The notes beneath the pieces are model-generated. The model was not told where the DNA came from. It worked only from the letters and a program-made list of their open reading frames with translations, and did no database searches. Positions 6,290 through 14,041 of a DNA stretch of 20,493 bases are shown piece after piece. Positions within the stretch are counted from its first letter, which is position 1, and each line of letters opens with the position of its first letter. Source of the stretch: an uncultured Clostridia bacterium (GTDB lineage Bacteria; Bacillota; Clostridia; Oscillospirales; Oscillospiraceae). The translations under genes and the position numbers were made by a program. The stretch spans positions 1 through 20,493 of the forward strand of contig CAMWTG010000011.1 of assembly GCA_947177115.1 (NCBI GenBank), written 5' to 3'.

Positions 6290-7792
6290 TTGAGTGAGAT
6301 ACTGATGAAATTAGAGGGGATTTATAAACGATTCCCCGGCGTAATAGCCCTCGACAACGTAAACCTTACAATTCGCGCAGGCGAGGTTCTGGCTTTGGTG
6401 GGGGAAAACGGCGCGGGGAAATCAACGCTGATCAAGATCATGTCCGGCGCCTATACCCCCAGCGAGGGCGCCCTGTATGTTGCGGGGCAAAAGTATGAAA
6501 AGCTGACGCCCGGCGAAGCGCTGCGCTTTGGGATCGCCGCGATCCATCAGGAGCTGAATAACGTCAACGGATTGTCCATTGCGGAGAACATTTTTCTGAA
6601 CAATCAGCCCCGTACCAAGGCGGGCATGGTGGACTACAAAGCAATGTGGGAAGCCAGCCGGAAAGCGCAGGAAGCCGTGGGGCTGCAGTATCTGAGCCCG
6701 AAAACGCTGATGCACAGGCTGTCCACAGCGGAGAAGCAGCTGGTTGAAATTGCGCGGGCCTACGTCAGGGATCTGAAAGTCATGATCATGGACGAACCCA
6801 CGTCCGCGCTGAACCAGGAAGAAATCAATAAGCTCTATACCATTATCCGGCAGCTGAGGGCCGAGGGAAAAGGCATTATCTACATTTCCCATAAGCTGGA
6901 TGAGGTGTTCGAGCTGGCAGACCGTATCCAGGTCCTGCGCAACGGCTCCAGCGTTTATGAGGTGGATGCAAAGGACGCCACCCGGGACGCTATTATCACC
7001 AGCATGTGCGGCAGGGAACTGAAGGATATGTATCCCGTATCCAAACGGGAGCTGGGCGAGGTCGTGCTGGAGGTCGAGGGGCTGTCGGACGATTTTTTGC
7101 AGGACGTCTCTTTTCATGTGCGGCGGGGGGAGATCCTGGGCCTTTACGGCCTGATGGGCTGCGGCAATGCGGAGGCGATCCAGAGCGTTTTTGGCGCACG
7201 CAGATACAAGAGCGGGGAAATTTCCATCAAAGGGAAACGGGTGGACATTAAGAACCCCCGGCAGGCGGCGGGCCTGGGCATCGCCTATGTGCCTGCGGAG
7301 AGAAAAACGGAGGGGCTGATTCTGGGCCACACGGTGCGGTCGAATTTGTCCGTTGTTACGCTAGGGCAGCTCCGGCGGGGCATTTTTTTGGATCTGGCTG
7401 CCGAGGCGCGTATGGCCAGGGACTGGATCAACCGGCTGCGCATCAAAACGCCCCGGACCGACACCGTGGTTTCCACCCTCTCCGGCGGAAACCAGCAGAA
7501 AATCGTGATCGCCAAGTGGCTGGCCAACAAGCCGGATGTGTTCCTGCTCAATGACCCAACGCGGGGCGTGGACGTAGGCGCGAAGGTGGAAATTTATAAG
7601 GAGATCGATGAGCTGTGCAAGGCCGGCTGCGCCGTTGTCTACGTGGCCTCGGAGCTGCCGGAGCTGCTGGGCATTGCGGACCGGGTTTACGTCTTTCACG
7701 AGGGAAAGATCAACGGCGAATTTTCCGGCAGCGAGGTGACGCAGAAAAATATTATCGCAAGCGCGATTGGGGAGGAATCTTATGGAAAGTAA
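6290..7792 (+). CDS. Sugar ABC transporter ATP-binding protein, RbsA/MglA-like (tandem ATPase)
   Basis: This is the energising subunit of the importer, 500 residues with two fused ABC domains as in RbsA, MglA and XylG. Domain 1 has Walker A GENGAGKST (residues 38-46), signature LSTAEKQ (from 144) and Walker B IMDEPTSAL with D168/E169. Domain 2 has a degenerate Walker A (GLYGLMGCGNAEA), an intact signature LSGGNQQK (from 397) and a Walker B reading LLNDPTRGVDVG, so Asn421-Asp422 stands where Asp-Glu is usual. As is common in the family, the second site is therefore likely to be poor at hydrolysis. The start is a TTG at 6290, nine bases after GGGAGG. The next in-frame ATG (6305) is too far from that ribosome site. 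Its 3' end overlaps the permease gene by 11 bases. Confidence 0.94.
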   Translation: MSEILMKLEGIYKRFPGVIALDNVNLTIRAGEVLALVGENGAGKSTLIKIMSGAYTPSEGALYVAGQKYEKLTPGEALRFGIAAIHQELNNVNGLSIAENIFLNNQPRTKAGMVDYKAMWEASRKAQEAVGLQYLSPKTLMHRLSTAEKQLVEIARAYVRDLKVMIMDEPTSALNQEEINKLYTIIRQLRAEGKGIIYISHKLDEVFELADRIQVLRNGSSVYEVDAKDATRDAIITSMCGRELKDMYPVSKRELGEVVLEVEGLSDDFLQDVSFHVRRGEILGLYGLMGCGNAEAIQSVFGARRYKSGEISIKGKRVDIKNPRQAAGLGIAYVPAERKTEGLILGHTVRSNLSVVTLGQLRRGIFLDLAAEARMARDWINRLRIKTPRTDTVVSTLSGGNQQKIVIAKWLANKPDVFLLNDPTRGVDVGAKVEIYKEIDELCKAGCAVVYVASELPELLGIADRVYVFHEGKINGEFSGSEVTQKNIIASAIGEESYGK

Positions 7793-8750
7793 AAGCAGAC
7801 TGAAACATACCCTGGAGCTGGTCAGCCACGGGGTGGGGACTTATGCAAGTGTCCTGATTGCGGTGATTGTTCTGGGAATCGCTTTTTCTTTTGCCTCGCC
7901 GTACTTCTTTACTGTAGCCAACTTGAAAAACATCGGCGTTTATATGTCGGCATCAGGCATTATTGCCGCCGGAGTAACGGTATCCATGCTGCTGGGCGGG
8001 CTTGACCTGTCCCAGATGTCGATCATGGCGTTTGCAGGCGTAATGGTGGGCATGGCGCACCAGGCGGGCATCTCAGGCGTTGGGCTGCTGCTGGTCGCGG
8101 TGCTCTGCGGCGTAGTAGGCGGCGCGATCAATGCATTTGTGATGAATGTACTGGGGATCGATCCCATTCTGACGACCATCGGAACGCAGCTGATTTTCCG
8201 CGCTTTGGCATACATGATTTCCAAGGGGCAGTATTACTCCATCTCCGACCCGCTCATTACCTGGATCGGAAGGGGAAAGCTGTTTGGCATCTCCACTATG
8301 ATCTGGATCACTCTGGCTGTATATATCATCGTTGGCGTGATGCTGAAGTACACCCAGTTCGGGCGAAACGTCATCACCATCGGCGGATCACCGCAGGCGG
8401 CCTATCTCTCCGGCATCAGCGTCAAGAAAACAAAGACCTTTGCTTACATCATCTCCGCTACCTGCGCGGGGCTGGCGTCCCTGCTGTTTGTTGCGCAGGC
8501 CTATACCTGTGCGCCTAATGCGGGTTCGGGAAACGACATGGACTGCATTGCAGCGGTGGTCATTGGCGGTCTGTCTGTATCCGGCGGCAAAGGGTCTATT
8601 ATCGGCACGGCTCTGGGCATGCTTTTCTTCTCCATGCTGGCAAACGGTATGAGCCTGCTGTCCATGGATGTTTACGCCCAGAAACTGGTGAAGGGCGCGC
8701 TGCTGCTGCTGGCGGTCTATATTGACATTGTGCGTTCCAGAAAGAATTAA
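7782..8750 (+). CDS. Sugar ABC transporter permease, RbsC-like
   Basis: This is the membrane channel subunit of the importer, 322 residues, nearly all hydrophobic helices. It belongs to the branched-chain/ribose permease superfamily: GGLDLSQMSIMAFAGVMVGM matches the GG-D-LS motif of RbsC, and DCIAAVVIGGLSVSGGKGSI matches the cytoplasmic coupling motif that contacts the ATPase. I chose the ATG at 7782 because GGAGG ends six bases before it; a TTG at 7767 would precede that ribosome site. It overlaps the ATPase gene by 11 bases, so the two are translationally coupled. There is only one permease gene, so the channel is probably a homodimer, as for RbsC. No C-terminal truncation is seen. Confidence 0.93.
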   Translation: MESKSRLKHTLELVSHGVGTYASVLIAVIVLGIAFSFASPYFFTVANLKNIGVYMSASGIIAAGVTVSMLLGGLDLSQMSIMAFAGVMVGMAHQAGISGVGLLLVAVLCGVVGGAINAFVMNVLGIDPILTTIGTQLIFRALAYMISKGQYYSISDPLITWIGRGKLFGISTMIWITLAVYIIVGVMLKYTQFGRNVITIGGSPQAAYLSGISVKKTKTFAYIISATCAGLASLLFVAQAYTCAPNAGSGNDMDCIAAVVIGGLSVSGGKGSIIGTALGMLFFSMLANGMSLLSMDVYAQKLVKGALLLLAVYIDIVRSRKN

Positions 8751-8768
8751 TAATTTTTATGAAAGGAG

Positions 8769-8792
8769 TGCGTACGTTGGGAGGCGTACGCA
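8769..8792 (+). repeat. Hairpin just before the aldolase gene
   Basis: A perfect 8-bp stem, TGCGTACG (8769-8776) with CGTACGCA (8785-8792), closes the loop TTGGGAGG. A good ribosome site, GAAAGGAG (8761-8768), abuts the 5' side and the ATG of the next gene lies nine bases after the 3' side. Folding would bring that site to a normal distance from the ATG. A weaker AAGGA (8792-8796) is also present. Confidence 0.6.
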
Positions 8793-8801
8793 AGGAAAAC
8801 A

Positions 8802-9512
8802 ATGAAACCCAATAAAAAGGCAAGCGAGATGACCGTAGCCGAGCTGGCGGCATATATTGACCAATCCGTCCTGAAGCCGGAATTCACACAGGCGGAAATC
8901 CGGAAATATATTCAGGAGGGTATTGACTTCGGGTGCAGAACCGTCTGCATCAATCCCGCCTCCCTGGACATCGCCCGGGAGATGACAAGGGGAACCGGCA
9001 CCAAAATCTGCGTTGTATGCGATTTCCCCTTCGGCCTGTCCACGACCGCGTCCAAGGTGATGCAGGCAGAGGAATATTGCAGGGGCGGCGATGTCTTTGA
9101 GCTGGACATTGTGGCCAACTATGGCTGGATCAAAAGCGGCATGTGGGACGAGGTCAAGGCGGACATTGCGACAGTCGTGGAGGTATGCCACAAATATGGA
9201 ACGGCGGTTAAAACGATTATCGAGACGGATGCGCTGACTGCGGAGGAGATCGCCAGGGCGGCGGAAACCGTGATCGCGGCGGGCAGCGATTTTGTGAAAT
9301 CCTCCACCGGGTTCTATACCGGCGGCGCCTGTGTGGGCGCAACGAAGGAAGTCGTGGAGCTGCTGATGAAGGCCGCGGAGGGCAAGGCGCAGGTCAAGGG
9401 TTCCGGCTGCATCCGTACCCGGGAGCATTTCCTGGAGCTGATCGATATGGGCATTGACCGCATGGGCATCGGCTACCGTTCCACCCCTGTGGTACTCGGC
9501 ATCCAGAAGTAA
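8802..9512 (+). CDS. deoC: Deoxyribose-phosphate aldolase family protein (DeoC-like)
   Basis: This is a class I (Schiff base) aldolase of the DeoC family, 236 residues. The known reaction of the family is reversible cleavage of 2-deoxyribose-5-phosphate to glyceraldehyde-3-phosphate and acetaldehyde. The catalytic set matches E. coli DeoC closely: Asp102 in FELDIV, Schiff-base Lys166 in SDFVKSSTGF, and Lys199 in VKGSGCIRT. VVCDFPFG and VKTIIET are further family motifs. Two small departures are the Cys in GSGCIRT, where GGI is usual, and the rather long N-terminus. It lies after the transporter genes and before an isomerase gene, not with nucleoside phosphorylase or deoxyribomutase genes as in a nucleoside operon. 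The natural substrate may therefore be another phosphorylated keto or deoxy sugar. Fold and chemistry are secure; the exact substrate is not. Confidence 0.88.
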   Translation: MKPNKKASEMTVAELAAYIDQSVLKPEFTQAEIRKYIQEGIDFGCRTVCINPASLDIAREMTRGTGTKICVVCDFPFGLSTTASKVMQAEEYCRGGDVFELDIVANYGWIKSGMWDEVKADIATVVEVCHKYGTAVKTIIETDALTAEEIARAAETVIAAGSDFVKSSTGFYTGGACVGATKEVVELLMKAAEGKAQVKGSGCIRTREHFLELIDMGIDRMGIGYRSTPVVLGIQK

Positions 9513-9574
9513 TACCTACATATCCGCCGCGCCGGAAATTAAGTTTGATTTTTGCAGAGAAAGGATATAGAAAG

Positions 9575-10537
9575 ATGAACAATGAGTATGGGTTCCGCGT
9601 AGGGTTCCAGCCTTTCATGCTGACCCCGCCCGCCGGCACGCCGGCAGGCATGGCGCAGTACCAATGGACGCTGGATGAGTGCGAACGTCTGGGCGCAAGG
9701 GCCATTTCCTTTATGCCTTATTTCATTCCCGAGGGAGCGGGCCCCGACACCCTGAAGGAAATGGCCGCCATGGCGAAGGAAAAGGATGTCAAGATGATCA
9801 TGTACGCCTTTACCACCTGGGCGCTGGCAGGCAAATGCGAGCCCTTGGCCGGGACGGCCCTGGGCCAGCTGACCGACCCAGCCGCGGCAAGGGCGGGCGT
9901 GGAAAAAATGGTGGGCCTGGCAAAAATATTTGGAGCGGATGTTCTGTGCAGCGGCTATAACGGCAGCCTGGTGGTAAGGGCCAGCCGCTGGAGCAAGGAG
10001 TTCCCCTTCTCCGAGCAGCGCAAACATATCATCAAATGTCTGAAGGAGATGTCCAAGATCCTGGACGGGACCGGGCTGGTGTTTGGTTTTGAGAACCACT
10101 GTGATTTTACCGGCAAGGAAATGGCCGGTATGATCGAGGAGGTGGGAGAAAACAACATCCGCATTCAGTACGATTTCGGCAATGGGGCCATTGCCTGCTG
10201 CGATCCCATGGAGGATGTGGGCTATCTGGCGCCTTACACGGTTTCCGCGCACTTCAAGGATTTTAAGGTGATCGACAATCCCCTGAAAACCGATACCTGG
10301 CCGGATATGCCCATGCGGACCACCGGCTGCTACCTTGGCGAGGGCATCATTGATTTCGATGTTATCCTGCAGGCCATTATTGACAAAGCGCCTGATCCCA
10401 GAGGGCTGTGCCTGCTGGCGGAGCCGGCCTTCCAGCTTCCGGAGACGGAGGAGGAGAAAAATGATCTGAAGGAATTTGACCGCAAGGTGACGCGCCAGTA
10501 CGTGAAGAAGATGCAGGAGATCGTGCAGCGATTCTGA
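9575..10537 (+). CDS. Sugar phosphate isomerase/epimerase, xylose-isomerase-like TIM barrel
   Basis: This is a 320-residue TIM-barrel protein of the AP endonuclease 2 / xylose isomerase-like superfamily, whose members isomerise or epimerise sugars, keto-sugars and inosose with a divalent metal. The expected metal quartet is visible: Glu173 in FGFENH, Asp200 in IQYDFGN, His226 in SAHFKD and Glu283 in LLAEP. I chose the ATG at 9575, 10 bases after AGAAAGGA; an in-frame TTG at 9545 has no ribosome site. Relatives next to Gfo/Idh genes include inosose dehydratase/isomerase (IolE, IolI), the 3-keto-glycoside epimerase YcjR and the C-glycoside lyases of gut bacteria. The neighbouring three Gfo/Idh genes make a role on an oxidised sugar plausible. 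The exact reaction is open. Confidence 0.82.
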   Translation: MNNEYGFRVGFQPFMLTPPAGTPAGMAQYQWTLDECERLGARAISFMPYFIPEGAGPDTLKEMAAMAKEKDVKMIMYAFTTWALAGKCEPLAGTALGQLTDPAAARAGVEKMVGLAKIFGADVLCSGYNGSLVVRASRWSKEFPFSEQRKHIIKCLKEMSKILDGTGLVFGFENHCDFTGKEMAGMIEEVGENNIRIQYDFGNGAIACCDPMEDVGYLAPYTVSAHFKDFKVIDNPLKTDTWPDMPMRTTGCYLGEGIIDFDVILQAIIDKAPDPRGLCLLAEPAFQLPETEEEKNDLKEFDRKVTRQYVKKMQEIVQRF

Positions 10538-10542
10538 TACGG

Positions 10543-10602
10543 TTCCCCGATTAAAAATGCAATACCATTGCCGGGCAGAAATTCAGGAACAGCAGTGGGT
10601 TT
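10543..10602 (-). repeat. Dispersed intergenic repeat, copy 3 (tail only)
   Basis: On the minus strand this holds GCTGTTCCTGAATTTCTGCC, closely matching the tail of copies 1 and 2. In the same frame it reads TAVPEFLPGNGIAF against TAVPGFLPGNDAALF in copy 2. The T-rich hairpin module found in the other copies is missing. It lies between the isomerase gene and the first Gfo/Idh gene, within the presumed operon. Confidence 0.65.
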
Positions 10603-10648
10603 AGTCCCGTTTGCCGGCATTTGAAAAACAGGAAAAGGAGAACATACT

Positions 10649-11752
10649 ATGAAGGCCTTAGGTTTAGGCGTTGTCGGTTCCGGCGTGATCGCCATTCAAG
10701 CGATTTTTGAGCATATGCAGCTGGGAGACCTGTCCGGGCGGGTGTACCTGGAGGCGGTCTGCGATCCTGTTCCCGGAAGAGCCCAGGCGGCTGCGGAAAA
10801 ATATAACATAAAGAAGTATTTCCAGTCTCTGGACGAGATGCTGGAGGATCCGGATGTGGACATCGTGTCCCTGTGCTCCCCCATCTCCCTCCACTACAGC
10901 CAGGGCCTGCAGGCGATCCGGGCAGGGAAGAGCGTCCATTTCAACAAAACCATGGCGCTGACCACGGCGGAGGCCACGGAGCTGATCGAGGAAGCGGCAA
11001 AGCGGGATGTCAAGCTGGTGGCCTCTCCGGGAATGATGCTGTGGCCCACCAACCGGAAGATCCGCAAGGCGATCCTGCAAAATGAGCTGGGCAAAGTCAC
11101 ATGGGCCATGGCAGGGGTGGAGGGCGTCATGTTCTATCACCTCAACGAGGAGACCCGCAAAGCGGGCGGGATCGTGCCGGCCTGGTACTATAAGCAGCCC
11201 TCCGGCGGCCCTCAGTACGACTCCACCGCTTATGCCCTGCACTCCATGACCGGCGTGCTGGGACCGGCCAAACGGGTATCCTGCTTTTCGGGGCAGATCA
11301 TGAAGAGTTTCCAGTTCGGAGAGCAGGCCATTGAGAGCGAAGTGGACGACAACATCATGATGATGCTGGATTTTGGCAATTCCGTCTTTGGCATCATCTA
11401 TTCCGCCCTCAAAGGCGAACCCTTTAATGGCTTTACGCCCGCTGTCTATGGCACGGAAGGCAGCGCGCTCAATGGCAAGATCAAGGATGCGCCCATGTTT
11501 GGGCAGCCCCATGAGATGTTCCTTTTCCCCAATATCACCCCGGAGCACCTGAAGCTGGCCCAGCCCCATGTATTTGCGGACGTGATGCAGCTGGTGGACG
11601 CGGTCCGGGAGGACAAGCCTACGGTGGTTTCCGCAGAGCACGCCCGGCATGTCATTGAAATTATTGAAGCCGGCTGGGAGTCGGCCAGGACCGGCAAGGC
11701 GGTCGGTCTGACCACCACCTTCCAGACCACTTCCCTGGAGGAGCTGGCGTAA
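10649..11752 (+). CDS. Gfo/Idh/MocA family oxidoreductase 1, NKT variant
   Basis: This is an NAD(P)-dependent sugar oxidoreductase, 367 residues, with an N-terminal Rossmann domain (GLGVVGSGVIAIQAI) and the C-terminal Gfo/Idh/MocA alpha/beta domain. The conserved E-K-P motif that holds the catalytic Lys is Asn99-Lys100-Thr101 here (VHFNKTMALT): the Lys is kept, but both neighbours differ. GGPQYDSTAYALHSM supplies the Asp and His of the catalytic region. AGGAGAA precedes the ATG. It is the longest of the three Gfo/Idh proteins and clearly not a duplicate of the other two. Family members oxidise one hydroxyl of a sugar, sugar phosphate or glycoside to a ketone; which hydroxyl cannot be told. 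A 145-base gap with a strong hairpin follows. Confidence 0.88.
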   Translation: MKALGLGVVGSGVIAIQAIFEHMQLGDLSGRVYLEAVCDPVPGRAQAAAEKYNIKKYFQSLDEMLEDPDVDIVSLCSPISLHYSQGLQAIRAGKSVHFNKTMALTTAEATELIEEAAKRDVKLVASPGMMLWPTNRKIRKAILQNELGKVTWAMAGVEGVMFYHLNEETRKAGGIVPAWYYKQPSGGPQYDSTAYALHSMTGVLGPAKRVSCFSGQIMKSFQFGEQAIESEVDDNIMMMLDFGNSVFGIIYSALKGEPFNGFTPAVYGTEGSALNGKIKDAPMFGQPHEMFLFPNITPEHLKLAQPHVFADVMQLVDAVREDKPTVVSAEHARHVIEIIEAGWESARTGKAVGLTTTFQTTSLEELA

Positions 11753-11789
11753 AATTCTGCGTTGCCCGCCTTTGTATTTTGATACCAGC

Positions 11790-11839
11790 CATCCGGTAAA
11801 ACGCGCCCCGCATCCGCGTATGGCGCGTTTTGCCGGATG
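11790..11839 (+). repeat. Long intercistronic hairpin between Gfo/Idh genes 1 and 2
   Basis: An 18-bp stem with one G-T wobble (CATCCGGTAAAACGCGCC at 11790-11807, partner at 11822-11839) closes a 14-base loop. No T-tract follows, so a simple terminator is unlikely. It sits in the widest gap within the operon and could be an RNA-processing or message-stabilising element. Confidence 0.7.
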
Positions 11840-11897
11840 ATGGGACAAGAGGACGGAATCCGGCGGGCGGAACGCGGGCGGAATGGAGGAGTAGACA

Positions 11898-12923
11898 ATG
11901 AAGATCATTCAAGTAGGAAGCGGCGGCTGGGCGAAGGGATGGCTGGAATTCATCCACGCCGACCCGGATTGTGAGCTGACGGCCCTGGTCAGCCGGGGCG
12001 GCAGCAGCCTGGAGGAGGCGAAGGCCCGTTACAACCTGGAGGACAGCCGGTGCTTCAGCGACTTTTCCCAAGCGCTGAAGCTGGACTGCGATGTGGTCCT
12101 CATCGCTCTGCCCCACCGGCTTCACCTGGAATACGCCATGGAGGCGGTGCGGGCCGGAAAAAACGTGCTGATTGAGAAGCCGCTGTGCGAGAGTATGGAG
12201 GATGCGGCGCGCTTTGTGGAATTCATGGGCGGCAGGCGGGAACGGGCATGGGTCAGCCACAATTTCCGTTTCAGAAAACAGCTCTGGCAGATGAGGGCTT
12301 CGCTGGGGCCTGCGGGGATCGGCACGCCCCAGTGGGCGGACGTAAGTCTCCGCCTGGGCATGAGCGGGGCCAAAGATGATCCTGCGGCGGCGTGGCAGCG
12401 GGTCTCCTGGCGGCAGGGGCAGGCGAGCCTGCTGTTTCTGGAGAGCGCTATCCACCATTTTGACATGATGCGCTTTTTATCCGGCAGCAATGCTTTTTCC
12501 GTCTACGCAACGGCCTGGACGCCCGCCTGGGGCGGCGTGGACACCCCTCTCAGCACAATGGCGGTGGTGGAATTTGAAAACGGCTTTAAGGCCAGCTACA
12601 ATGCCAGCATTCGCTCGATCGGTTTTGAAACGGGCTGGCAGGGCAACTGGCTGCTGCAAACCGATAAGGGGGCGGTCCGTTGGGAGTACGATGGGGAAAA
12701 CCGCTTGGAGATGGGCGATGGCGCTGCGGGAGCGCTGGCGGAAAGCTTTTACTTTGCCGGGCAGGACCGGTGCGGCGTGCTCAACGAGCTGAAACGGCAG
12801 CTCAGGGGGGAGCCGGGCGCGGTCCCCGATGCGGCGGATAATCTCAACAGCCTGGCTATCAGCTTTGCCGCGCTGAAATCTCTGAAGGAGCAGAGAAAAA
12901 TCCTCCTTTCGGAGATACTTTGA
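11898..12923 (+). CDS. Gfo/Idh/MocA family oxidoreductase 2
   Basis: This is the second NAD(P)-dependent sugar oxidoreductase, 341 residues. The Rossmann start is QVGSGGWAKGW, an unusual variant of the GxGxxG loop. The canonical E-K-P is intact, with Lys94 (LIEKPLC). The catalytic His region reads ESAIHHFDMMRF, with His186, His187 and Asp189. GGAGG lies nine bases before the ATG. The protein is the most divergent of the three, with an Arg/Trp-rich middle (residues about 115-170). Its position between two other Gfo/Idh genes suggests that each acts at a different carbon or at a different step (oxidation versus reduction). The substrate is unknown. Confidence 0.86.
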   Translation: MKIIQVGSGGWAKGWLEFIHADPDCELTALVSRGGSSLEEAKARYNLEDSRCFSDFSQALKLDCDVVLIALPHRLHLEYAMEAVRAGKNVLIEKPLCESMEDAARFVEFMGGRRERAWVSHNFRFRKQLWQMRASLGPAGIGTPQWADVSLRLGMSGAKDDPAAAWQRVSWRQGQASLLFLESAIHHFDMMRFLSGSNAFSVYATAWTPAWGGVDTPLSTMAVVEFENGFKASYNASIRSIGFETGWQGNWLLQTDKGAVRWEYDGENRLEMGDGAAGALAESFYFAGQDRCGVLNELKRQLRGEPGAVPDAADNLNSLAISFAALKSLKEQRKILLSEIL

Positions 12924-12951
12924 CAGAAATATTTTGAGAGGAGTTGGCGAC

Positions 12952-14013
12952 ATGTTGGACCGCAAGGTGAGAGTGGCGATCATTGGCGCGGGGACGGTGG
13001 CGCGGGATAACCAGCTGCCGGCCTATATGAAGTGCCGGGATGCCGAGGTGGCCGCTGTATGTGATATGGATCACGCCCGGGCTTCCGCCCTGGCAGAGCA
13101 GTTTGATATCCCCAAGGTCTACACAGATATGCACGCGCTGCTGGCGGACGGAGAGGTGGACGCCGTCAGCATCTGCACCGGCAACAGCACCCATGAGGGG
13201 ATCGTCACGGCCTGCGCCAGAGCAGGAAAACATATTCTATGTGAAAAGCCCATGGCAGTTTCCGCAGAGCAGGCCCGGCGGATGCAGGACGAGGTGAAAA
13301 AAAGCGGCGTTACCTTTATGATGGCCTTTGTCAACCGCTACCGCCAGGAGAGCCGGATCATCCGGGAATTTGTGGACCTGGGAAAGCTGGGAGATGTCTA
13401 TCATGCCCGCTGCGGCTGGATCAGAAGGCGGGGGACCCCTAGGGGGTGGTTCACCGATGTGAAAAAGTCTGGCGGCGGACCGGTCATTGACATTGGCGTA
13501 CATGTGATCGACCTGACCTGGTATATGATGGGGAAACCCCGTCCCATCTCCGTCAGCGGCGTGGTCCACCACCGCATTGGCAGCTATCAGACCAAATATG
13601 TCAACAGTTGGGTGGCGGGGGAGCAGTCAGACCTGCCGGTGACCACGGAGGATTCCGCCACGGCGCTGATCCGTTTTGAAAATCAGGTGTCCATGAGCGT
13701 GGATGTCAGCTGGGCCATCAATGGCCGGGAGAAGGATATGTTCTCAGAGATTTACGGCTCCAAAGGCGGGGCCAGCCTGAATCCGTTTGCTTTCTATGGG
13801 GAGGAAAACGGATATTTGGTGGATACGATCCCTCAGCTTTGCGTGCCAGGCGGATGGCAGCCCGCTTTTGAGGAAGAGATCCGCCATTTTGTGGATTGCG
13901 TGAAAAACGGCAAGGAGCCGGTTTCCGGAATAGAGGACGGCGTGATGGTCCAGAAGATGCTGGGCGCGATCTATGAATCCTCCGCACAGCAGAGAGAAAT
14001 TGCGATTGTGTAG
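12952..14013 (+). CDS. Gfo/Idh/MocA family oxidoreductase 3
   Basis: This is the third NAD(P)-dependent sugar oxidoreductase, 353 residues, and the most canonical. It has the Rossmann loop IIGAGTVARDNQ, the E-K-P motif with Lys99 (LCEKPMAVS), and GGGPVIDIGVHVIDLTWYMMG with Asp180 and His184. The segment CGWIRRRGTPRGWFTD is typical of Gfo/Idh proteins that act on glucosides or inositols in Firmicutes. The ATG at 12952 is preferred because AGGAG lies eight bases upstream; an in-frame TTG at 12934 has no ribosome site. The gap to the preceding gene is 28 bases, and the GH1 gene starts 28 bases downstream behind a strong AAGGAGG. Confidence 0.9.
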   Translation: MLDRKVRVAIIGAGTVARDNQLPAYMKCRDAEVAAVCDMDHARASALAEQFDIPKVYTDMHALLADGEVDAVSICTGNSTHEGIVTACARAGKHILCEKPMAVSAEQARRMQDEVKKSGVTFMMAFVNRYRQESRIIREFVDLGKLGDVYHARCGWIRRRGTPRGWFTDVKKSGGGPVIDIGVHVIDLTWYMMGKPRPISVSGVVHHRIGSYQTKYVNSWVAGEQSDLPVTTEDSATALIRFENQVSMSVDVSWAINGREKDMFSEIYGSKGGASLNPFAFYGEENGYLVDTIPQLCVPGGWQPAFEEEIRHFVDCVKNGKEPVSGIEDGVMVQKMLGAIYESSAQQREIAIV

Positions 14014-14041
14014 CCGTATCCGGCCACAAGGAGGTTAGGTC

